DNA from: DASUSF01 sp036375275
GTDB taxonomy: Bacteria > Pseudomonadota > Alphaproteobacteria > Geminicoccales > Geminicoccaceae
Assembly: GCA_036375275.1 (NCBI GenBank)
Contig: DASUSF010000056.1
Location: 1-5,197, forward strand
Direction: 5' to 3'
Length of the DNA stretch: 5,197 nt
The notes below the pieces were generated by a model. The model was not told the origin of the DNA. It worked only from the letters and a program-made list of their open reading frames with translations, and did no database searches. Positions within the stretch are counted from its first letter, which is position 1. Every line of letters begins with the position of its first letter. Position numbers and translations under genes: made by a program. Shown piece by piece: positions 1 to 5,197 of this stretch.

Positions 1-95
1 ACGGGTACGTGGTGCGGACGATCAGGAACACGCTCTGCCTCTCGGCGTTCGCGGTCGGCGTCCCGCCGCGGACCATCGCCCGGTTCTATGGCTGA
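1..95 (+). CDS. Glycosyltransferase family 2, TIGR04283-type (C-terminal end only)
   Basis: Reading frame 3 is open from the left edge to a TGA at 93-95 and gives about 30 residues, including RTIRNTLCLSAFAVGVPP and then TIARFYG. The pattern of a hydrophobic helix, G-V-x-P, and a final A-R-x-Y just before the stop resembles the usual C-terminus of the family 2 glycosyltransferases called rSAM/selenodomain-associated transferase 2 (TIGR04283). The catalytic part lies outside the window. The identification is supported by the next gene, which belongs to the partner family TIGR04282; the two are commonly adjacent. The stop lies 8 bp inside the next gene, so translation is probably coupled. The name rests on a short tail plus context; another protein is possible, although an open frame ending in such an overlap makes a real gene likely. 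Confidence 0.6.
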   Translation, partial: GYVVRTIRNTLCLSAFAVGVPPRTIARFYG

Positions 96-702
96 CCGCG
101 ACGCCGCGAAGCCGGTCCTGATCTTCGCCCGGGCGCCGCGCCTGGGCGAGGTCAAGCGAAGGCTCGCCGCCGGCATCGGCGAGGAAGGGGCGCTCGACTT
201 CTACCGGACCACGCTGTTCGAGCTGACGGCACGCCTCCGCATGGCGCCGGGCCTGGCGCCGACCCTGGTCGTCACCCCGGACGAGAGCCTGGCCGATGCC
301 TCGCTCTGGCCGCCGCGCATCCCGCGCGTCGCGCAGGGCTCCGGCGATCTCGGGGCGCGGCTGCGGCGTGCTCTGGAAGGGGCGCCCGCGCTGCCGGCGA
401 TCCTGATCGGGAGCGACGTCCCGGGCATCGGGACCGCCCACGTCGAGCGCGCCTTCGCCCTCCTCGCCGATCACGATCTGGTCTTCGGCCCATCCCCCGA
501 CGGCGGCTTCTGGTTGATCGGGACGCGGCGGCGACCCCTCCCGGCCGGGTTCTTCGGGCGCGTCCGGTGGTCGAGCCAGCACGCGCTCGAGGACAGCCTG
601 AACGGGATCCCCGGAGGCTGGAGCGTCGCGCTGGCGGATCAGCTCGCCGATGTCGACGACGCCTGCGCATATGCGGAGTGGCGCGGAGAGGTGCCGGCAT
701 GA
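88..702 (+). CDS. DUF2064 / TIGR04282-type glycosyltransferase-like protein
   Basis: A 204-residue protein of the GT-A-like nucleotide-sugar fold, related to CofC/MobA-type nucleotidyltransferases and known as rSAM/selenodomain-associated transferase 1. Visible family marks are the N-terminal strand and nucleotide loop IFARAPRLGEVKRRL (about residues 12-26), the metal-site motif GSDVP at 108-112 with D110, and GPSPDGGFWLIG at 134-145. The length is normal for the family. The ATG at 88 lies inside the end of the preceding glycosyltransferase gene (8-bp overlap) and has no strong ribosome site of its own, which suggests coupled translation; the conserved first strand begins only about nine residues later, so the start is well placed. 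The TGA overlaps the ATG of the kinase gene. The donor and acceptor of this family are not settled; a role in nucleotide-sugar or sugar-phosphate transfer is inference. Confidence 0.88.
   Translation: MADRDAAKPVLIFARAPRLGEVKRRLAAGIGEEGALDFYRTTLFELTARLRMAPGLAPTLVVTPDESLADASLWPPRIPRVAQGSGDLGARLRRALEGAPALPAILIGSDVPGIGTAHVERAFALLADHDLVFGPSPDGGFWLIGTRRRPLPAGFFGRVRWSSQHALEDSLNGIPGGWSVALADQLADVDDACAYAEWRGEVPA
685..691 (+). promoter_or_regulatory. Shine-Dalgarno site of the kinase gene
   Basis: The string GGAGAGG lies 7 bases before the ATG at 699. It selects this ATG over an in-frame upstream opening that would add 44 Arg/Pro-rich residues and run inside the preceding gene. The site sits in the last codons of that gene, as expected for an ATGA-coupled pair. 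Confidence 0.75.
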
Positions 703-1739
703 TCCCGGGCGTTCCGCTGGTCGAGATCGGGCGGGAAACGCTCGAGCCGCTGCCGACCACCGGGCTCGCCCACGACCATTTCCGCGTGCCCGGCACCGGT
801 CGCCTGCTCCGGGTGCCGAAGCAGAGCCAGATGGCCCTCGCCGCCCGGGACAACCTCCTCTATCAGGCGGCCTGCTTCGCCCGCGCCAGCGCCTCGGGCC
901 ACGCGCCCCGGCTCCACGGCCTGGTCGCGCCGTCGCCGGAGTGGCCGATGGGCGCGCTCCTGGTCGACGAGATCCCGGGCCGGCCGCCGATCTTGCCCGA
1001 CGATCTTCCGGCGATCGCAATGGCGATCGGCCGGATCCACGGGCTGCCCCTGCCCCCGGCCGAAGCGCGCGCGCCACTGCACGATCAGGCGGACCCGGTG
1101 GCGGCGACGCTCGAGGAGGTGCGCCGCCAGGCGATCCATCTCGAGGCGGCCGAGCTTCACCCGGCGGCGCGCGCGGCGATCGAGCACGAGCTCGAAGCCG
1201 CCGCCACGTTCGCGGCAGGCGGGCGCCCGCCCGTGACCCTGATCTCGTTCGACGCCCACCCGGGGAACTTCCTGATCCGCTCCGACGGCGCCGCGGTGCT
1301 GGTCGACCTGGAGAAGGGCCGCTACGGCTGCCCCGGGTTCGATCTCGCCCACGCCAGCCTGTACACCTCGACCACGTGGGACGTCGCCACCTACGCCGAG
1401 CTGTCGCCGGACGAGGTCGCCGCCTTCTATGCCGGCTGGCTGGCGGCGGTGCCGGCCCCGCTCGCCGCCGCGGCCCGGCCGTGGTTGATGTCGACCCGCC
1501 GGCTGATGTGGCTGTGGTCGGTCACCTGGTGCGCCAAATGGCGGGTGCAATCGGCCCGCGCCCGACGCGCCGAGACGACGACGACCGGCTCGACCGAGGA
1601 CTGGTCGGCGGAGCTCAGCGCGGCGGAGCTGATCGCGCACGTTCGAGGCCGCGTCGACCACTACCTGGACCCGGACACCATCACGCGCATCCGCACCGAG
1701 TGGCAGAGCCGGAACCCGCTCACCGATCTCCTCGCCTGA
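699..1739 (+). CDS. APH-fold phosphotransferase (small-molecule kinase-like)
   Basis: A 346-residue protein of the aminoglycoside phosphotransferase / choline kinase fold, presumed to move phosphate from ATP or GTP to a hydroxyl of a small molecule in the cytoplasm. The N-lobe contains RLLRVPK, with K41 as the candidate nucleotide-binding lysine. The catalytic loop reads SFDAHPGN at 183-190: Asp185 and Asn190 are kept, but the first position, normally His in HxDxxxxN, is Ser183. The metal-binding segment VDLEKG has Asp203, followed by the family's CPGFDLAHA with D215. An aromatic-rich helix near residues 265-290 is probably part of a helical substrate-binding lobe. The length is normal for the family. 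The ATG overlaps the previous stop as ATGA, so it belongs to the same transcript. The substrate is unknown; antibiotic resistance is not implied, and a sugar, polyol or lipid-head-group kinase fits the neighbours better (inference). Confidence 0.85.
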   Translation: MIPGVPLVEIGRETLEPLPTTGLAHDHFRVPGTGRLLRVPKQSQMALAARDNLLYQAACFARASASGHAPRLHGLVAPSPEWPMGALLVDEIPGRPPILPDDLPAIAMAIGRIHGLPLPPAEARAPLHDQADPVAATLEEVRRQAIHLEAAELHPAARAAIEHELEAAATFAAGGRPPVTLISFDAHPGNFLIRSDGAAVLVDLEKGRYGCPGFDLAHASLYTSTTWDVATYAELSPDEVAAFYAGWLAAVPAPLAAAARPWLMSTRRLMWLWSVTWCAKWRVQSARARRAETTTTGSTEDWSAELSAAELIAHVRGRVDHYLDPDTITRIRTEWQSRNPLTDLLA

Positions 1740-1797
1740 CCGCCCGGCTGGACCCGATGGGGCGGCCCGTGGTGTAAGGCGGGTCGTTAGCGGCCCC

Positions 1798-1801
1798 GGA
1801 G
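1798..1801 (+). promoter_or_regulatory. Shine-Dalgarno site of the phosphodiesterase gene
   Basis: GGAG lies four bases before the ATG at 1806. This is a slightly short but usable spacing, and it supports the chosen start, five codons ahead of the first conserved beta strand. The rest of the 66-bp gap (1740-1805) shows no convincing promoter boxes or terminator. Confidence 0.5.
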
Positions 1802-1805
1802 CGTC

Positions 1806-3206
1806 ATGCACCCGACCCTCGTGATCCTCGTCGTCGGTCTCGCGCCGAACCTGGTCGGCGAGCACACGCCGCACCTGAAGCGGCTCGCCGGACGGGGCGG
1901 GCTGCGGCCGCTTCGGACGGTCGTCCCTGCGGTCACCTGCACCGTGCAGTCGACGCTGGTCACCGGCCTCATGCCGTCGGGCCACGGCGCGGTCGCGAAC
2001 GGCTGGTACTTCCGTGACCTCGCCGAGGTCTGGCTCTGGCGCCAGTCGAACCGGCTGATCGCCGGCGAGAAGGTCTGGGAGGCGGCGAAGAAGCGCGACC
2101 CGGCGTTCACCGCGGCCAAGATGTTCTGGTGGTACAACATGTATGCCACGGCCGATCTCAGCGCCACGCCGCGGCCGATGTATCCGGCGGACGGGCGCAA
2201 GATCCCCGACCACTATGCCGAGCCGCCGGCGCTCAAGGGCGAGCTGGACCAGAAGCTCGGCCGGTTCCCGCTGTTCACCTTCTGGGGGCCGGCCGCGGAC
2301 ATCTCGTCGAGCCGCTGGATCGCGCGGGCGACGCTGCACGTGATGGCGACCCGGAAGCCCACCCTCGTGCTGACCTACCTCCCGCACCTCGACTACAACC
2401 TGCAGCGCCTCGGCCCGAATCCCGGCCATCCGCGCCTCCAGGCCGACCTCCGGGAGATCGACGAGCTGTGCGGCGAGCTGATCCTCGAGGCCGAGCGCGA
2501 GGGGCGCCGCGTGGTCGTGGTCTCGGAGTACGGCATCACAGCCGTCACGGACGCGGTGCACGTCAACCGGGCGCTCCGGGAAGCGGGGCTGATCCGGGTG
2601 CGCCCGGAGGAGTTCGGGCGCGAGATCCTCGATGCCGGCGCGTCGCCCGCGTTCGCGGTCGCCGACCACCAGGTCGCGCACGTCTACGTGCAGGACCCGG
2701 CGCGGATCAGCGAGGTCAAGGCGCTGCTCGAGGGTCTGGACGGGGTCGAGCGGGTGCTGGACGAGGAGGGCAAGCGGGCGATCGGGCTGGATCACGAACG
2801 CTCCGGCGAGCTCGTCCTGATCAGCCGGCCGGACCGCTGGTTCAGCTACTACTACTGGCTGGACGACGAGCGGGCGCCCGACTTCGCGCGCACCGTCGAC
2901 ATCCACCGGAAGCCCGGCTACGACCCGGTCGAGCTGTTCTTCGACCCGGCCCTTCGCGCCCCGAAGCTCGCGGCGGGCTGGCGGCTGCTCAAGCGAAAGC
3001 TCGGCCAGCGCACCCTGATGGACGTGATCTCCCTGAAGGACACCCGGCTCGTGAAGGGCAGCCACGGCCGCCTGACCGACGATCCGGGGGACGGGCCACT
3101 GGTCATCTCGAGCGAGCCCGATCTGCTGCCCGAGGGCGAGGTCGAGGCGACCGCCTTCAAGGACCTGGTCCTCGACCACGTCTTCGACCGGCCGGGGAGC
3201 GGCTGA
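1806..3206 (+). CDS. Alkaline-phosphatase-superfamily phosphodiesterase / nucleotide pyrophosphatase
   Basis: A 466-residue protein of the type I phosphodiesterase / nucleotide pyrophosphatase group, expected to hydrolyse a phosphomono- or diester. The N-terminus forms a hydrophobic strand (VILVVGLAP, 6-14) and TPHL. The nucleophile region reads VPAVTCTVQSTLVTG at 40-54 and continues to HGAVANGWY at 60-68; Thr44 aligns with the NPP nucleophile. Later motifs are LDYNLQRLGP (D196), SEYGIT at 240-245, the subfamily-like FAVADHQVAHVYV with D287, H288 and H292, and VKGSHGR with H420. Several canonical metal ligands differ: DG of the first strand is VG, and SDHG is SEYG. There is no signal peptide or membrane segment, so it is probably cytoplasmic. 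It follows the kinase by 66 bp and precedes the acetyltransferase by one base. It resembles the phosphodiesterase encoded in ebo clusters, but no other ebo gene is visible here. The substrate is unknown. Confidence 0.85.
   Translation: MHPTLVILVVGLAPNLVGEHTPHLKRLAGRGGLRPLRTVVPAVTCTVQSTLVTGLMPSGHGAVANGWYFRDLAEVWLWRQSNRLIAGEKVWEAAKKRDPAFTAAKMFWWYNMYATADLSATPRPMYPADGRKIPDHYAEPPALKGELDQKLGRFPLFTFWGPAADISSSRWIARATLHVMATRKPTLVLTYLPHLDYNLQRLGPNPGHPRLQADLREIDELCGELILEAEREGRRVVVVSEYGITAVTDAVHVNRALREAGLIRVRPEEFGREILDAGASPAFAVADHQVAHVYVQDPARISEVKALLEGLDGVERVLDEEGKRAIGLDHERSGELVLISRPDRWFSYYYWLDDERAPDFARTVDIHRKPGYDPVELFFDPALRAPKLAAGWRLLKRKLGQRTLMDVISLKDTRLVKGSHGRLTDDPGDGPLVISSEPDLLPEGEVEATAFKDLVLDHVFDRPGSG
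3194..3199 (+). promoter_or_regulatory. Shine-Dalgarno site fixing a TTG start
   Basis: GGGGAG ends 8 bases before the TTG at 3208, inside the last codons of the phosphodiesterase gene. It supports TTG as the real start: later GTG starts would remove the first conserved strand of the acetyltransferase. Confidence 0.7.
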
Positions 3207-3207
3207 G

Positions 3208-3633
3208 TTGTCCGCCGGGGGGCCCCGGATCGTCGTCTACGGGGACCGGCACTTCCAGGGCGTGCGCGCGCTCTGGGAGACGGTGTTTCCGGACGATCCG
3301 CCCTGGAACCGCGCCGAGGTCGCGATCCCGAAGAAGCTCCTGGTCGACCGCGACCTGTTCCTGGTGGCGCTCGACGGCGAGCGGGTGATCGGGACCGTGA
3401 TGGCCGGCTACGACGGCCACCGGGGCTGGCTCTACGCGGTCGCCGTCCATCCGGAGGCGCGCCGGACCGGCGTCGGGCGGCGCCTGGTCGAAGCCGCGGA
3501 GGACCGGCTCCGGGGCCGGGGCTGCATCAAGCTCAACCTCCAGGTCCGGGCCGGCAACGACGCCGCGGCCGCCTTCTATGAAGCCCTCGGCTACGAGCAG
3601 GAGCCGCGCATCAGCCTCGGCAAGCGGTTGTGA
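3208..3633 (+). CDS. ypeA: YpeA-like GNAT family N-acetyltransferase
   Basis: A 141-residue single-domain GNAT enzyme that should transfer acetyl from acetyl-CoA to an amine. It resembles Escherichia coli YpeA along its whole length: an LW...PWN segment near residues 22-34, DLFLVA at 49-54, GTVMAGYDGHRG at 62-73, the acetyl-CoA loop in VHPEARRTGVG at 80-90 (R85-x-x-G88-x-G90), the RGC.K strand at 104-108, FYEALGYE at 123-130 and the terminal SLGKRL at 136-141. The size matches the family. Translation starts at TTG one base after the previous stop, with a good ribosome site, so it is the last gene of the plus-strand series. The natural substrate of YpeA is not established, so the function stays at acetyltransferase. 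The symbol reflects similarity only. Confidence 0.87.
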   Translation: MSAGGPRIVVYGDRHFQGVRALWETVFPDDPPWNRAEVAIPKKLLVDRDLFLVALDGERVIGTVMAGYDGHRGWLYAVAVHPEARRTGVGRRLVEAAEDRLRGRGCIKLNLQVRAGNDAAAAFYEALGYEQEPRISLGKRL

Positions 3634-3655
3634 GGGCAGAGGCCGCCGGTGCGGT

Positions 3656-4069
3656 TCAGTGGCGGTGCCGCCAGTTCTCGACCGCCAGTCCCGGGACTCT
3701 CGAGAATTCGCCGACGTTGTCGGTCACGAGGATGTGGCCGAGCGCCAGTGCCTGTGCGGCGATCAGCAGATCGTTCGGCCCGATGAGCTGTCCCCGCCGC
3801 TCGAGGTCCGCCCGAACACTGCCGTAGATGGCATCGGCCGGCGGCTCGAACGGCAAGATCTCGAGCACATCGAGAATCATCTCCAGCTGCTCAGAAAGAC
3901 GCGGTGCCGCGCGTTTCGCGGCGCCATAGCGAAGTTCGGCAGCGACGATGATGCTCGTGCAGATGCTGTCCTCGCTCTCGCCCCGCATCCGCCTTGCGAC
4001 CTCGCCTCGCGGACGCCGGACGACATCCGACAGGATGTTGGTGTCGAGCAGGAAGCGCCTGCCGCCCAT
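3656..4069 (-). CDS. vapC: Type II toxin VapC, PIN-domain ribonuclease
   Basis: A 137-residue PIN-domain protein, the expected size for VapC toxins, which are metal-dependent RNases that cut specific RNAs such as tRNA or rRNA. The four acidic metal-binding positions are present: D9 in LLDTNILSDV, E45 in VAAELRYG, D100 in GPNDLLIAAQAL and D117 in VTDNVGEFSRVPGL. The tail AVENW matches the usual VapC end, and no catalytic residue is missing, so the toxin is probably active. Its ATG lies three bases after the vapB stop with only a weak ribosome site, fitting translational coupling that keeps antitoxin in excess. Repression of the pair by the VapBC complex is usual for the family. The G+C content is lower than in neighbouring genes. 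The gene ends 22 bp from the convergent acetyltransferase gene. Confidence 0.93.
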   Translation of the reverse strand: MGGRRFLLDTNILSDVVRRPRGEVARRMRGESEDSICTSIIVAAELRYGAAKRAAPRLSEQLEMILDVLEILPFEPPADAIYGSVRADLERRGQLIGPNDLLIAAQALALGHILVTDNVGEFSRVPGLAVENWRHRH

Positions 4070-4072
4070 TGC

Positions 4073-4321
4073 TCAAAGATCGACCGGCTCGTGCTCGAGT
4101 TCGTCGATCGCCGGGAAATCTTCCTCGACCTCCGGAAGAGCATCCAGGAGCGCAAACAGCGATCTTGGGGATAGCGGCTCGATGACCAGCCGGTCGCCCT
4201 CCTTGCGCATGATCGCATCCTGCCCCGGCAGTTCGAATTCCCGTGGAATGCGCACGGCCTGGTTGCGGCCGTTCCGGAAAAGCCTGACGCGGCGTTCGAT
4301 GGGAGGCATAGGCCGAAGCAT
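4073..4321 (-). CDS. vapB: Antitoxin VapB, AbrB/SpoVT-type DNA-binding protein
   Basis: An 82-residue antitoxin. Residues 12-50 form the swapped-hairpin AbrB/SpoVT DNA-binding domain, with the signature RLFRNGRNQAVRIPREF at 13-29 and EGDRLVIEP at 41-49. The remaining 30 residues are acidic (several E and D between 64 and 81), as in VapB tails that wrap the toxin active site. It is expected to neutralise VapC and to bind the operon promoter. Two in-frame ATGs are possible, at 4321 and 4309, both inside a 9-bp direct repeat. The first is preceded by GGAAGG at 4330-4325 and is preferred here, though the three-base spacing is short; the second gives 78 residues. The gap to the upstream acetyltransferase stop is 21 bp, so a promoter probably overlaps the end of that gene, or there is read-through. 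Confidence 0.92.
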   Translation of the reverse strand: MLRPMPPIERRVRLFRNGRNQAVRIPREFELPGQDAIMRKEGDRLVIEPLSPRSLFALLDALPEVEEDFPAIDELEHEPVDL

Positions 4322-4326
4322 AGGCC
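4306..4326. repeat. 9-bp direct repeat over the vapB start
   Basis: GCATAGGCC occurs at 4306-4314 and again at 4318-4326, separated by three bases (12-bp period). On the coding strand each copy reads GGCCTATGC and carries an in-frame ATG, so the copy adds exactly four codons. It may be a small tandem duplication or paired half-sites for autoregulation by VapB. The position is typical of TA operators, but binding is inference. Confidence 0.55.
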
Positions 4327-4342
4327 TTCCGGGTGGGACCGG

Positions 4343-4861
4343 TCAAGCTCGCTCCCTCGCCAGCGCGCGCTGCATGATCACCGTGTCGAGCCAGCGGCCG
4401 TGCTTGAAGCCGATGTCGGTGAGCGTGCCGACGAGGCGGAAGCCCGCGCGCTCGTGCAGGCGGATCGAGGCGAGGTGGGCGGAGTCGCCGATGATCGCCA
4501 CCATCTGGCGCATCCCCGCCGCGCCGGCCTGATCGATCAGCGCGTCCAGGAGCAGCCGGCCGATGCCCGCCCGGCGCACGTCCCCGGCGACGTAGACCGA
4601 GTTCTCGACCGAGTAGCGGTAGGCCGCCCGCGGCCGGTACGGCCCCGCATAGGCATAGCCCACGACCTGCCCGCCGGCGGTCGCGACGAGGTAGGGCAGG
4701 CCGCGCTCCCTGATCGCCCCGTAGCGCCGGGTGATCTCGGCGAGGTCGGGCGGCTCGAGCTCGAAGGACGCCGTGCCTTCCAGGACCTCGACGGCATAGA
4801 TCGCGCGGATCGCGTCCAGGTCGTCCGGCCGCGCCGCCCGAATCGCCGGTGACGCCGGCAT
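4343..4861 (-). CDS. GNAT N-acetyltransferase, phosphinothricin / methionine sulfoximine type
   Basis: A 172-residue GNAT enzyme closely resembling the Pat/Bar/MnaT group, which acetylates the amino group of phosphinothricin, methionine sulfoximine or related amino acids in the cytoplasm. Family marks: IRAARPDDLDAI at 7-18, YLVA and VVGYAYAGPYRPRAAYR at 57-82, the VENSVYV strand at 85-91 with catalytic-type Glu86, the acetyl-CoA loop DVRRAGIGRLL at 94-104 (R96-x-x-G99-x-G101), QMVAIIGDS at 119-127, SIRLHERAGF at 132-141 and GFKHGRWLDTVIMQR at 151-165. The length is normal. GGGA lies five bases before the ATG at 4861, and the stop of the upstream gene is only 9 bp away, so both are probably cotranscribed. 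Family members are common chromosomal genes, so the native substrate need not be a herbicide or antibiotic. Confidence 0.9.
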   Translation of the reverse strand: MPASPAIRAARPDDLDAIRAIYAVEVLEGTASFELEPPDLAEITRRYGAIRERGLPYLVATAGGQVVGYAYAGPYRPRAAYRYSVENSVYVAGDVRRAGIGRLLLDALIDQAGAAGMRQMVAIIGDSAHLASIRLHERAGFRLVGTLTDIGFKHGRWLDTVIMQRALARERA

Positions 4862-4870
4862 CGGTCCCGC

Positions 4871-5197
4871 TCAGCCCTGCGTCCTGCCGCTCCGGCTCCC
4901 GGCCGAAGGCCGGCTGCTGCGCGCCTCGTCGGCGGTGTCCGCCGGGCCGGCGGTGGGGTCCGGCCAGCCGAAGGCGTCGGCGTCGATGCTCCGGCCGTCG
5001 TCGTGAAGGCGATCGTCGGCCGGCGAATCGTAGATCACCAGGAGCTCGCGCGCGCCCTCCGGCGCATCGATCCAGCACATCCCTTCCGGATGGTCGGTGC
5101 CGCAGCCGTACGGGAGCAGGCTCACCAGCTCCAGGCTGCCGCGGCTCACCACGGTCTGCTCGAGCGCCTCGAGGCAGCCCGGCCAGCGGTAGAGCGC
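4871..5197 (-). CDS. Unrecognised protein, C-terminal part (cut by window edge)
   Basis: The frame stays open from the right edge (5197) to the TGA at 4873-4871, giving the last 108 residues. A GTG at 5152 could serve as a start, but 15 further in-frame codons (ALYRWPGCLEALEQT) run to the edge with the same composition, so the gene very probably begins outside the window. Visible parts are LELVSLLPYGCGTDHPEGMCW, split around a hydrophobic strand and an HPEGM segment, then ELLVIYDSPADDRL, then a Pro/Ala/Ser/Arg-rich tail without clear structure. The HPEGM and LLVIYDSP strands recall the last blade of beta-propeller proteins of the DUF3616 kind, but that is a weak impression. It lies 9 bp upstream of the acetyltransferase gene and probably shares its transcript. 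Confidence 0.65.
   Translation of the reverse strand, partial: ALYRWPGCLEALEQTVVSRGSLELVSLLPYGCGTDHPEGMCWIDAPEGARELLVIYDSPADDRLHDDGRSIDADAFGWPDPTAGPADTADEARSSRPSAGSRSGRTQG

Noticed and set aside
567..698. A 44-codon in-frame N-terminal extension of the kinase
   Set aside because: It is Arg-rich, lies inside the preceding gene and matches nothing. The ATG at 699 has a good ribosome site and an ATGA overlap.
699..1739. Reading the APH-fold gene as an aminoglycoside resistance determinant
   Set aside because: The catalytic His is replaced, the protein matches no resistance enzyme I recognise, and it sits inside a metabolic-looking operon with no mobile element nearby.
1759..1797. A possible hairpin (GGGGC with GCCCC) in the gap between kinase and phosphodiesterase
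   Set aside because: Five base pairs with a loop of about 29 bases and no T-run; not distinguishable from chance in GC-rich DNA.
639..3179. An 846-codon open frame on the minus strand, antisense to the kinase and phosphodiesterase genes
   Set aside because: In DNA of about 75% G+C, stop codons are rare in shadow frames. The translation is Arg/Pro/Ala-rich with no domain, and the plus strand carries clear protein families over the same bases.
3642..3666. A possible hairpin (GCCGCC with GGCGGT, 13-base loop) between the convergent genes, as a two-way terminator
   Set aside because: The stem is only six pairs including one G:U, there is no T-run on either side, and such matches are common in this base composition.
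3578..4174. Plus-strand open frames across vapC and vapB
   Set aside because: They are antisense to a toxin-antitoxin pair whose catalytic and DNA-binding motifs are all intact on the minus strand.

Overview
This is a compact, GC-rich bacterial chromosome segment. Hand-counted 60-base lines give about 75-80% G+C in most genes. Nine genes can be supported: seven complete and two cut by the window ends. The base composition, short gene spacings and protein families fit a high-GC proteobacterium, perhaps alphaproteobacterial, but nothing here fixes the taxon.

Left arm, plus strand, 1-3633: a tightly packed series that looks like one operon. It holds the last 30 codons of a probable TIGR04283-type family 2 glycosyltransferase. 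Next comes a complete DUF2064/TIGR04282-type nucleotidyl/glycosyltransferase-like protein, overlapping it by 8 bp. An APH-fold small-molecule kinase follows with an ATGA overlap, and after 66 bp an alkaline-phosphatase-superfamily phosphodiesterase. The last gene is a YpeA-like GNAT acetyltransferase starting at TTG one base after the preceding stop. The two transferase families are known companions. With a kinase and a phosphodiesterase downstream, the group suggests handling of a phosphorylated or nucleotide-linked sugar or polyol; the substrate is not readable from the sequence.

Right arm, minus strand, 5197-3656: the C-terminal end of an unrecognised protein, a phosphinothricin/methionine-sulfoximine-type N-acetyltransferase, and a complete vapBC type II toxin-antitoxin pair, all in the same direction with short gaps. 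The vapBC stretch is visibly less GC-rich (about 55-68% per line) than its surroundings, suggesting separate acquisition. The two arms converge at 3634-3655.

No tRNA, rRNA, CRISPR array, insertion sequence or convincing factor-independent terminator was seen. No clearly new system is present. The most interesting points are altered catalytic residues in the kinase and in the phosphodiesterase, the grouping of the four left-arm enzymes, and a 9-bp direct repeat that duplicates the vapB start codon.
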